Assembly: GCA_021800315.1 (NCBI GenBank)
Contig: JAJYZD010000049.1
Span: 1 to 17,567, forward strand
Source: Bacillota bacterium
GTDB taxonomy: Bacteria; Bacillota; Desulfotomaculia; Desulfotomaculales; JAJYZD01
Length of the DNA stretch: 17,567 nucleotides
Direction of reading: 5' to 3'
Made by a program: the position numbers and the translations under genes. Below the pieces are notes generated by a model. That model saw only the letters and a list, made by a program, of their open reading frames with translations. It did no database searches and had not been told where the DNA came from. Below, one piece after another: positions 7,919 to 15,246 of this stretch (positions are counted from its first letter, which is position 1; the number at the start of each line of letters is the position of its first letter).

Positions 7919-9346
7919 TTAACGCAACACGAAGAACGACCTGGCCGCCAGATCGGTCACATTGGCCAGCGGTCCCGGATAGAAGCCGATGACCAGGGTG
8001 GCGACCATGGCGATGACCATGGTCAGGGCCACCGGGCTGGACAGGGTGATGGGCGAAGGATCAAGCGGCTCGTCCCGGTACATGACCAGGACCACCCGCA
8101 GATAGTAGTACACGGACACCATGCTCATCACCAGGCCGATGACGGCCAGCCAGGGATAGCCCTGGATCACGGTGGCGAACAGGTAGAACTTGCCCGCGAA
8201 GCCGGCCAGGGGCGGGATACCGGCCATGGAGAGCAGGGCGAACAGCATCATGGCCGCCGAAAGGGGCGAGCGCTGGGAAAGTCCCGCGTAGTCGCGGATC
8301 TCGTCGCTGCCGGTTTGGGCGAAGACGTTGGCCACCACCGTGAAGGCGCCCACCGTGGCAAAGACGTAGATGAAGGCGTAGAACAGGACGGCCTTGACGC
8401 CGGCCGGACTCGCCGTCACTACGCCCACGAGGATGTAGCCGGCCTGGGCCACCGAGGAGTAGGCTAAGAGGCGCTTGATGTTGGTCTGGGGAATAGCCAC
8501 CAGGTTACCGACGACCATGGTCACCGCCGCCAGGATGGCCACCATGAGGGTCCAGTTGGCCCAGACGCCGGAGAAACCGGCCGTAAACAGGCGCAGGACG
8601 ACGGCGAAGGAAGCGGCCTTGGAACCAGTACCCAGGAAGGCGGTGATCGGCGTAGGCGCACCCTCGTACACGTCGGGGGCCCACATGTGGAAGGGTACGG
8701 CCGAGATCTTGAAACCCAGGCCGGCCACCAGCAGTACCAGGCCCAGGATCAGGACCGGCGGGAACGCGCCCCGGCTCAGGAGCAGGGCGATCCGGATGAT
8801 GTTCACGGTCCCGGTCAGACCATAGACCAGGGAGAGGCCGAAGAGCAGCACGGCCGAGGACAGGCCGGCCAGCAGCACGTACTTGATGCCGGCCTCCACC
8901 GACTTGCCGTCCGTCTTTCGCAGTGCCACCAGGATGATGAAGGCGATGGTCATCAACTCCAGGCCGAGGTAAAGGGTGATGAAGTCACCGGCCGAAGCCA
9001 TGACCATCATGCCCAGAGTCGCGAACACCAGGATGCCGTAATACTCGGCCTGGTAGCCGACCTGTTCGTCCACGTACCGCATGGAGCCCAGCGTCACCAG
9101 GATGGCCGCCGTCAGGAAGATCTCTTTGAAGAAGGTGCTGTAGCTGTCGACGATGTACATCCCGCCGTACAGGCTGCCCTGGTGGGACCAGGTACCGATG
9201 GAAAGCGCCAGGATGCCCGCCAGGCCCAATACCGTCAGCCAACCCAGACCCCGCCGGGCGTTGTGCGGTACGATGAGGCCCAACACCAGGAGCCCCAGGC
9301 CCAAAACAGCGGTTGCTATCTCAATGTCCATCAGGGACCAGTCCAT
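7919..9346 (-). CDS. nuoN: NADH-quinone oxidoreductase subunit N (antiporter-like membrane subunit)
   Basis: One of the three antiporter-like proton-channel subunits of complex I, with many membrane spans. The family's key charges are visible (numbering from the GTG one codon upstream): Glu131 in GLELMTIAF, Lys204 in GLGFKISAVPFHMW, and Lys234 in GTGSKAAS. The motif WAPDVYEGAPTPITAF is diagnostic for NuoN. The length, about 475 residues, is normal. The ATG at 9346 overlaps the nuoM stop as TGATG and has a G-rich Shine-Dalgarno five to seven bases away, so I prefer it to the GTG at 9349, which leaves almost no spacing. It is the last gene of the operon, followed by a hairpin. Confidence 0.97.
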   Translation of the reverse strand: MDWSLMDIEIATAVLGLGLLVLGLIVPHNARRGLGWLTVLGLAGILALSIGTWSHQGSLYGGMYIVDSYSTFFKEIFLTAAILVTLGSMRYVDEQVGYQAEYYGILVFATLGMMVMASAGDFITLYLGLELMTIAFIILVALRKTDGKSVEAGIKYVLLAGLSSAVLLFGLSLVYGLTGTVNIIRIALLLSRGAFPPVLILGLVLLVAGLGFKISAVPFHMWAPDVYEGAPTPITAFLGTGSKAASFAVVLRLFTAGFSGVWANWTLMVAILAAVTMVVGNLVAIPQTNIKRLLAYSSVAQAGYILVGVVTASPAGVKAVLFYAFIYVFATVGAFTVVANVFAQTGSDEIRDYAGLSQRSPLSAAMMLFALLSMAGIPPLAGFAGKFYLFATVIQGYPWLAVIGLVMSMVSVYYYLRVVLVMYRDEPLDPSPITLSSPVALTMVIAMVATLVIGFYPGPLANVTDLAARSFFVLR

Positions 9347-10857
9347 CACAACACCCCCCCGATCCGCAGGGTATGGGTAACCGAGGCCACGAGGGGCGTC
9401 ACCCCGCTGTTGATCATGTTAAAGAGCAGCGAGGGCACCAGCCCGCCCACGACCAGCACCGTTCCCAGCACCGCCAGCGGCACCATCTCCGGCCCGCGGA
9501 TATCGGTCAGGTGGTCGTACTCCTCGCGCCGGGGCCCGTAAAGGGTGTTGGCCACGGCCCGGAGCACGAACAGCGCGGTGATGATAATGGTGGCGATGGC
9601 CACCACGGACAGGCCGCCGTAGCGTCCGAAGCTGCCCAGGAAGATGGTGAACTCCGGCACGAAGCTGATCAGGCCCGGCAGGCCCAGGGAAGCCAGTCCG
9701 GCCAGCACGAAGGCCACCCCCACGCGGGGCATCTGCTGGAACAGGCCGCCCAGGTCGGGTACCCATCGGGTATGCGTCTTTTCGTACACGAAGCCGATGG
9801 TGGAGAAGAACAGGGCCGCCATGATCCCGTGGGCAAACATGTTGGCCACCGCCCCGTTGATGCCGATCACGTTCAGGGAGGCAATGCCCAGGAGCACGTA
9901 GCCCATGTGGCTGACGCTGGAATACCCCACGATGTACTTGAGGTCTTTCTGGGCCAGGGCGCCGAAGGCGGCGTAGGCCGCGCCCGCGACCCCGAGGACC
10001 GCGATCGTCGGCGCCCAGTAGGCGGCCCCGCCCGGCAGGATCAGGAGCGCGATGCGGATCAGTCCGTAACCGCCGATCTTTTTCAGGACGCCGGCGTGGA
10101 CCATGCTGACCGCCGTAGGGGCGCCGGCGTAGCCGTCGGGCGACCAGGAGTGGAACGGCCACATTGAGAGCAGGGATCCGAAACCGAAGAGCATAAAGGC
10201 GAAGGTCCAACGCTGGAAGCCCAGCGGGAAGGCCACCCTGGCCAGTCCGTAGATGCTGAAGTCAGGCTTGCCGGTAATCAGGAGCGCCTGGATGAAGACG
10301 GCGATGACGGCCACCAGGAGAAAAGCGCTGCCAACCAGCAGGTAGATGGTCAGTTTCATGCCGGCGTATTCCTTCGTGACCCGCTTGGTGCTGCCCCAGA
10401 TCACCACCATGATGTAGATGGGGATCACCACCACCTCGTAGAAGAGGAGGAAGATAAACAGGTCCATGGATACGAAGGTACCCATGACGCCGGTCACCAG
10501 GGTCAGGAACAGGATGAAGAACTCCCGCGGCCGCATGTTGACGTTCCAGGAGGCGAAAATGGCGGTGAAGCCGATGATCGCGATCAACAGCAGCATCGGC
10601 AGGCTGATGCCGTCGACGCCCAGGAAGTAGGTGACCCCGAGGTCCTTGATCCAGGGCACCCGTTCCACGAACTGCAAGCCGCCTACCGCCTGGTCGTAGA
10701 CCGCGTAGGCGTATACGGTCAGCGCCAGCGATACGAACGTGGCGGTAGCGGCCACGGCCTTGATCAGTTTGTGCTCCGCGGGAGGAATAAACACCAGGAG
10801 CAGCGCCCCCGCCACGGGCGCAAAGAGAATGACGGAGAGTATCGGAAAACCGTTCAA
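9346..10857 (-). CDS. nuoM: NADH-quinone oxidoreductase subunit M (antiporter-like membrane subunit)
   Basis: Membrane subunit of the complex I proton-pumping arm, 503 residues, with strongly hydrophobic spans throughout. The family marks are FLLFYEVVVIPIY with the key Glu141, and PFHSWSPDGYAGAPTAVSM. The lysine normally five residues before this P-F/L-H-x-W motif (K234 in E. coli NuoM, from memory) is replaced by Leu229. The second lysine (K265 in E. coli) is kept and doubled (Lys259-Lys260 in GVLKKIGGYG). The start is a TTG, directly after the TAG of the 35-codon ORF, with GGGGGGTG eight bases upstream. The stop overlaps the nuoN start by one base. The identification is firm; the lysine loss may mark a subfamily. 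Confidence 0.96.
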   Translation of the reverse strand: MNGFPILSVILFAPVAGALLLVFIPPAEHKLIKAVAATATFVSLALTVYAYAVYDQAVGGLQFVERVPWIKDLGVTYFLGVDGISLPMLLLIAIIGFTAIFASWNVNMRPREFFILFLTLVTGVMGTFVSMDLFIFLLFYEVVVIPIYIMVVIWGSTKRVTKEYAGMKLTIYLLVGSAFLLVAVIAVFIQALLITGKPDFSIYGLARVAFPLGFQRWTFAFMLFGFGSLLSMWPFHSWSPDGYAGAPTAVSMVHAGVLKKIGGYGLIRIALLILPGGAAYWAPTIAVLGVAGAAYAAFGALAQKDLKYIVGYSSVSHMGYVLLGIASLNVIGINGAVANMFAHGIMAALFFSTIGFVYEKTHTRWVPDLGGLFQQMPRVGVAFVLAGLASLGLPGLISFVPEFTIFLGSFGRYGGLSVVAIATIIITALFVLRAVANTLYGPRREEYDHLTDIRGPEMVPLAVLGTVLVVGGLVPSLLFNMINSGVTPLVASVTHTLRIGGVL

Positions 10858-10965
10858 CTACTTCACACCCCCCAGGCTCACCAACAGTATGATGATGACG
10901 ATGACCGGGGCCATGATGGCCGCAGCCAGGGCCAGAGCCGCGGTACTGCTATTCTGTTCGTCCAT
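10858..10965 (-). CDS. 35-residue single-span membrane peptide between nuoL and nuoM
   Basis: I do not recognise this small gene. It runs from an ATG placed directly after the nuoL TAA to a TAG placed directly before the nuoM TTG. It has a strong Shine-Dalgarno, GGGAGGTG, eight bases before the start. The product begins MDEQNSSTAALALAAA and ends VSLGGVK. Residues 9-31 form one continuous hydrophobic, Ala/Ile/Val-rich span with a proline in the middle. The acidic N-terminus and basic C-terminus predict N-out, C-in by the positive-inside rule. Exact fitting between stop and start, a good RBS and a membrane-like composition all argue that it is translated. It could be an accessory subunit or assembly factor of the membrane arm, or a coupling leader for nuoM. 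Confidence 0.7.
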   Translation of the reverse strand: MDEQNSSTAALALAAAIMAPVIVIIILLVSLGGVK

Positions 10966-12873
10966 TTATCTCACACCTCCCAGAAACAGTGTCGCATGGG
11001 GACCGGTAAAGGCCAGGAGCACGCCCACCGCCAGCACGCCCAGGAAAAAGACCAGGGCGTAGTTCTGCAGCCGGCCGGTCTGAAAGACGCGCAGGCCCTC
11101 CCCGGCGGCCACGGTGAAGGCGCCGACGCCGTTGACGATCCCGTCCACCACGTAGATGTCGAAAAGGTACATGAGACGCGCCACTCCGTCCACCATGCTG
11201 TGGTTAAACCACATGTACAGTTCGTCCAGGTAGTACTTGTGGTAAAGCACGTCGTACAGGCGGCCGCCGAACCACTGCCGGGCCGCCAGCGCCTTGGTTT
11301 TCTCCCGGTCCTTGCAGTAGAACAGGTAGGCCGCGTAGATGCCCAGGGCACCCAAAAGGGTGTCGCCGATCATCAGGGGCCAGTTGGCCACGGGCGGAAC
11401 GTAGGTGCCGAAGTGGATGTACCGTCCCCACACGTCCCACCAGGGAGTGCCGATCAGGCCGGCCACCGTGGAGAACAGGGCCAGGATCATCAGGGGTATG
11501 GTCATTACGAGCGGCGACTCCTGGGGATGGTTCTCCGGATTCTCCTTGCCGAAGAAGCAGAGGAAGATCATCCGCCAGATGTAGAAGGCGGTCAGGAAAG
11601 CGGTGAAGCTTCCGATGACGAACAGGACCGTGTGCCCCGAAGCCAGGGTCGCGTCGAGAATGTCACCCTTGGACCAGAAGCCGGCAAACGGGGGTATCCC
11701 GGAGATGGCCAGGCCACCCACAACGAAAGTGACAGCGGTGATGGGCATCTTCTTGATGAGGCCGCCCATCTCCCAGACGTCCGCCTTGTGGTGCAGGCCG
11801 ATCAGCACGCTGCCGGCCCCGAGGAACATCAGAGCCTTGAAGAAGGCGTGCGTCCAGAGGTGGAAGAAACCGGCGGAAAGGCTGCCCACGCCCAAACCAA
11901 GCATCATGTAGCCGATCTGGCTGATGGTGGAATAAGCCAGAATACGCTTTATCTCACGCTGGGTAATGGCGATGCTGGCCGCGAAGATGGCGGTGAAACC
12001 GCCCACCCAGGCCACCAGTTCCATGACCGGAGGCACCGAGGCAAACATGAAGAGCATCCGGCCGACCAGGTAGACACCCGCCACCACCATGGTGGCGGCG
12101 TGGATCAGGGCGCTGACCGGGGTCGGGCCCTCCATGGCGTCGGGCAGCCAGACGTGCAGCGGGAACTGGCCGGACTTGCCGACGGGACCGAGGAAGAAGA
12201 GCACGGCCACCGTGATCAGGAGCGGGATATTCTGGAACTGGGGAATCTTCTGGGCCAGGTCGGCGATGTTCAGCGTGCCGAAGATGAGCTGCAGTGACAG
12301 AAGCCCCAGCAGGAGGCCGGTGTCGCCGATCCTGGTCGTGACGAAGGCCTTCTTGGCCGCCTCCCGGGCGGAGATCTTGTGGTTGTAGAACCCGATGAGC
12401 ATGTAGGAGCAGACGCCCACACCCTCCCAGGCCACGAACAGTTCCAGCAGGTTGGAGGCCGCAACCAGGAGCAGCATGGAGGCACCGAACAGGGACATAT
12501 AGGCGAAGAAGACGGAAAACCCTTTCTCCCCGCGCATGTAGCCCAGTGAGTAGATCTGGATGAGGGAGGCGACCAGCGTCACCATGAACAGCATCATGGC
12601 CGACAGGGGATCGAGCAGGATGCCCGCGTCTACCTTGAAGCCCGGCATGGAGAGCCAGCGCAGGGAGTAGACCAGCGGGTGGTTGATGAGTCCCGGATGC
12701 TGGAGAACCCCCACCGCGATAAAAGCGGCGATGATGAAGCCGGACACCATGGCGCCGATGGAAATGGTGGCGGACAGCCATTTCCACTGCTTGGTGAGAA
12801 GGCTGATAACGGCGAAGGACAGCGCCGGCAACAACGGAACCAGCCAGGCGTGATACATGAAATACTCTACCAT
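10966..12873 (-). CDS. nuoL: NADH-quinone oxidoreductase subunit L (antiporter-like membrane subunit)
   Basis: The distal proton-pumping subunit of complex I, 635 residues, the usual length. It has the expected transmembrane array plus the C-terminal region that forms the long lateral helix. Key marks are Glu140 in AWEGVGVCSY, Lys223 in GPVGKSGQFPLHVWLPDAM, GPTPVSALIHAATMV, and SKGDIL further on. The C-terminal third (QWFGGRLYDVLYHKYYLDEL onwards) is typical. The ATG at 12873 has AAAAGGAA too close and AGGTG 13 bases off, so the alternative Met at residue 6 remains possible. It is separated from nuoK by 39 bp, the largest gap within the operon. Its last codons (GGA GGT GTG) form the ribosome binding site of the next small gene. 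Confidence 0.97.
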   Translation of the reverse strand: MVEYFMYHAWLVPLLPALSFAVISLLTKQWKWLSATISIGAMVSGFIIAAFIAVGVLQHPGLINHPLVYSLRWLSMPGFKVDAGILLDPLSAMMLFMVTLVASLIQIYSLGYMRGEKGFSVFFAYMSLFGASMLLLVAASNLLELFVAWEGVGVCSYMLIGFYNHKISAREAAKKAFVTTRIGDTGLLLGLLSLQLIFGTLNIADLAQKIPQFQNIPLLITVAVLFFLGPVGKSGQFPLHVWLPDAMEGPTPVSALIHAATMVVAGVYLVGRMLFMFASVPPVMELVAWVGGFTAIFAASIAITQREIKRILAYSTISQIGYMMLGLGVGSLSAGFFHLWTHAFFKALMFLGAGSVLIGLHHKADVWEMGGLIKKMPITAVTFVVGGLAISGIPPFAGFWSKGDILDATLASGHTVLFVIGSFTAFLTAFYIWRMIFLCFFGKENPENHPQESPLVMTIPLMILALFSTVAGLIGTPWWDVWGRYIHFGTYVPPVANWPLMIGDTLLGALGIYAAYLFYCKDREKTKALAARQWFGGRLYDVLYHKYYLDELYMWFNHSMVDGVARLMYLFDIYVVDGIVNGVGAFTVAAGEGLRVFQTGRLQNYALVFFLGVLAVGVLLAFTGPHATLFLGGVR

Positions 12874-12912
12874 TTCCTTTTCTATACACCTGCCTTTAAG
12901 AACGAAATAGCC

Positions 12913-13233
12913 TTACCACTTCAGCCAGTCGAAGTCGTCCAGATTGACGGACAACCGGTGGCGGTAGATATTGATGATGATAGCCAGGCCCACGCCGACT
13001 TCCGCCGCCGCCACCGTGATCACGAAGATCGCGAAGATCTGGCCGGTGAACAACTGCGGCGTGACGAAGCGGGAAAAGGCGATCAGGTTGATGTTGACGG
13101 CGTTGAGCATCAACTCGATACACATCAGCACGGCGATGGCGTTCTTCCTGGTCAGGGCGCCGAAAAGGCCGATGGCGAAGAGGACGCTGGCGAGGAGCAC
13201 GAAGTTGGTCGGACTAATCGCGAGAGCGGGCAC
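12913..13233 (-). CDS. nuoK: NADH-quinone oxidoreductase subunit K
   Basis: Small three-span membrane subunit of complex I, 106 residues. The two membrane glutamates needed for proton transfer in this family are present as Glu40 (MCIELMLNAVNINLIAF) and Glu78 (VITVAAAEVGVGLAI). The start is a GTG inside the end of nuoJ (20-bp overlap), with a full GGAGGTG seven bases upstream. Translation is therefore likely coupled to nuoJ. Confidence 0.97.
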   Translation of the reverse strand: MPALAISPTNFVLLASVLFAIGLFGALTRKNAIAVLMCIELMLNAVNINLIAFSRFVTPQLFTGQIFAIFVITVAAAEVGVGLAIIINIYRHRLSVNLDDFDWLKW

Positions 13234-13735
13234 CGGGCTTCACCTCCTTGGCGAGAACGATCGCTCCGATTAGGGCCACCAGCAAAAGGACGGCCGCAAC
13301 CTCGAAGGGGATGACGTATTTGGACAGCAGCAGCGTCCCGATATGCGCGATGGTATCGGCCGGAACCGTCGCGCCCGAGACGAACCACCGGGCCCCGTAG
13401 GTGAGTCCGCCGGTCAGCGCCAGCACGACGATCACCACCAGGGTCGCCAGCTTCAGCTGGTTGTTGAAGAGCAGACACTCCTTGAGGTCGGGCCGCTGGG
13501 TGAGCATGACGCCGAAGATCATCATGATGCTGACCGCCCCGGCGTAAACCATGATCTGCACCAGGGCCAGGTAGTCCGCATCCAGCAGGAAGTACATCGA
13601 CGCCACGGCGATGAAACAGACCGCCAGCCACAGCACCATGTGCACCAGCTGCCTGGAGGCCACCACCATTATCGCGGCGAAGATGATGGCCAGGCTGATC
13701 AGCCAGAACGCTCCCACCTGGTAGATACTAGTCAC
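13214..13735 (-). CDS. nuoJ: NADH-quinone oxidoreductase subunit J
   Basis: Five-span membrane subunit of complex I, 173 residues. The region DYLALVQIMVYAGAVSIMMI is the strongly conserved third helix of NuoJ, which holds the pi-bulge and the conserved Gly/Tyr of the family. The start is a GTG overlapping the end of nuoI by 8 bp, with GAGGTG seven bases before it. The last codons (KEVKPG) contain the ribosome binding site and start of nuoK. Confidence 0.96.
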   Translation of the reverse strand: MTSIYQVGAFWLISLAIIFAAIMVVASRQLVHMVLWLAVCFIAVASMYFLLDADYLALVQIMVYAGAVSIMMIFGVMLTQRPDLKECLLFNNQLKLATLVVIVVLALTGGLTYGARWFVSGATVPADTIAHIGTLLLSKYVIPFEVAAVLLLVALIGAIVLAKEVKPGARSRD

Positions 13736-14162
13736 CGGCCTTCACCTCTTTTCCCCCTGCCGCGCTCACATCGCAGGCCGGACGATCTCCTTCCGCCAGG
13801 AGAACCAAAGGCACATTCTCCCGGTGGTAACAGGCCATTTCGAAATCCTGCGAGAACCGGAGCGCTCCCTTGGGGCAGGCCTCCACGCACAGGCCGCAGA
13901 ACAGGCAGTACTGGATATCCATGTGGTAGCCGGTCAGAACGTTCTTCTTATCCACCTTGGTCCGGACGCAGTTGATCACCCGGTTGGGGCAGGCGTTCTG
14001 GCAGAGGCCGCAGGCGATGCAGGCCTCCTTGTCCAGGGTAAACCGGCCGTGAAAACGCGCCGGCAGCGGGGCCCTCTCCTCCGGATACTGGATCGTCACC
14101 TTGGGTGTGAAGAGTTCCTTCAGGGTAATTTCAAGACCCGTTGCCAATCCTTTGCCGAACAT
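13728..14162 (-). CDS. nuoI: NADH-quinone oxidoreductase subunit I (two [4Fe-4S] ferredoxin-like subunit)
   Basis: Iron-sulfur subunit of the peripheral arm, 144 residues, which passes electrons towards NuoB. Two complete C-x2-C-x2-C-x3-CP motifs are present: C48/C51/C54/C58 (CIACGLCQNACP) and C86/C89/C92/C96 (CLFCGLCVEACP). These bind clusters N6a and N6b in characterised enzymes. The extra cysteines C65, C111 and C130 have no obvious role. The ATG start lies four bases after the nuoH stop, with GGGTGGTGA upstream. Its final codons (GKEVKAGD) hold the nuoJ Shine-Dalgarno and start codon. Confidence 0.98.
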   Translation of the reverse strand: MFGKGLATGLEITLKELFTPKVTIQYPEERAPLPARFHGRFTLDKEACIACGLCQNACPNRVINCVRTKVDKKNVLTGYHMDIQYCLFCGLCVEACPKGALRFSQDFEMACYHRENVPLVLLAEGDRPACDVSAAGGKEVKAGD

Positions 14163-14166
14163 GCCG

Positions 14167-15219
14167 TCACCACCCTATCCCGCGAAAGACATACATGCCG
14201 AAACCGGTCACGAAGACGTTGGCCAGGGACAGCGGTACCAGCACCTTCCAGCCGAAGCTCATCAGCTGGTCCACCCGGATGCGCGGGTAGGTCCAGCGTA
14301 CCCACATATGCAGAAAAATCAGCAGGTACAGCTTGAGAACGAACCAGACCCAGGAGGGGAGGAACGTCCAGCCGAAGGGGGCCAGCCAGCCGCCCAGGAA
14401 CAGGGTAACCGCGAAAGCGCTGACCAGGATCACGTTGGTGTACTCCGCCATGTACCACATGGCAAACGCCATGCCGCCGTACTCGGTCATCGGTCCGGCG
14501 ACGATCTCCGACTCCCCTTCCACCACGTCGAAAGGCGTCCGGTTGACCTCGGCCACGGAAGCGGCGAAGTAGATCAGGAAGGCCACCGGCTGGGTGAAGA
14601 TGTTCCAGACCTGGGTCTGGGACGCTATCACGGACGACATCTTCAGGGAACCGGTGATCATGACCACGCCCAGTACCGAGAGTACCATGGGAATCTCGTA
14701 GCTGACCATCTGTGCCACCGCGCGCATGGAACCGATCAGCGAGTACTTGTTGGCCGACGCCCAGCCGCCCATGAAGAACACGACGATGGACAGCGAGCCG
14801 ATGGCGAAAAAGAAGAAAATCCCCAGGTTCAAGTCCACCGGGATCATCCCCCGCCCGAAAGGCACCACCGCGAACAGGACCAGCGAAGGCACGAAGATCA
14901 GGACCGGCGCGAGCAGAAAGATAACCTTGTCGACAGCCCCCGGGATGATGATCTCCTTGCTTATCAGCTTACCAACGTCCGCCAGGGCCTGCAGGAGCCC
15001 CTTGGGTCCCACCCGGTTGGGTCCGACCCGCGCCTGGAACCAGCCCGCCAGTCGGCGCTCCAGCCATATGATGAACATAAGGTTCAACAGGATGAACAAC
15101 AGGGCCCCCACGATCTTGACGATCATCAGGATGACCTGGTTCAAGAGGAGCGGGGCGCCCGCGAGGGCCAGGAGGCCGGACAAATAGTTGCCGAACTCGA
15201 TGAAAATCCTATCACCCAT
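14167..15219 (-). CDS. nuoH: NADH-quinone oxidoreductase subunit H (quinone-site membrane subunit)
   Basis: Eight-span membrane subunit that joins the peripheral and membrane arms and lines the quinone chamber, 350 residues. Diagnostic sequences are WLERRLAGWFQARVGPNRVGP, the loop LLQALADVGKLISKE, and AEVNRTPFDVVEGESEIVAG, a glutamate-rich loop next to the quinone tunnel. The ATG has GGGGAG about seven bases upstream. A 27-bp gap separates it from nuoD, one of the few real gaps in the operon. Confidence 0.98.
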   Translation of the reverse strand: MGDRIFIEFGNYLSGLLALAGAPLLLNQVILMIVKIVGALLFILLNLMFIIWLERRLAGWFQARVGPNRVGPKGLLQALADVGKLISKEIIIPGAVDKVIFLLAPVLIFVPSLVLFAVVPFGRGMIPVDLNLGIFFFFAIGSLSIVVFFMGGWASANKYSLIGSMRAVAQMVSYEIPMVLSVLGVVMITGSLKMSSVIASQTQVWNIFTQPVAFLIYFAASVAEVNRTPFDVVEGESEIVAGPMTEYGGMAFAMWYMAEYTNVILVSAFAVTLFLGGWLAPFGWTFLPSWVWFVLKLYLLIFLHMWVRWTYPRIRVDQLMSFGWKVLVPLSLANVFVTGFGMYVFRGIGW

Positions 15220-15246
15220 ACTCTTCTCCCCTAAATCACGTAATGC

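Noticed and set aside
10771..12297. Long plus-strand open frame (508 codons) opposite nuoL, and similar long ones opposite nuoM and nuoN
   Set aside because: The translations are rich in His, Gln, Gly and Asp with no domain, and they mirror the codon bias of the well-supported minus-strand genes. They are shadows.
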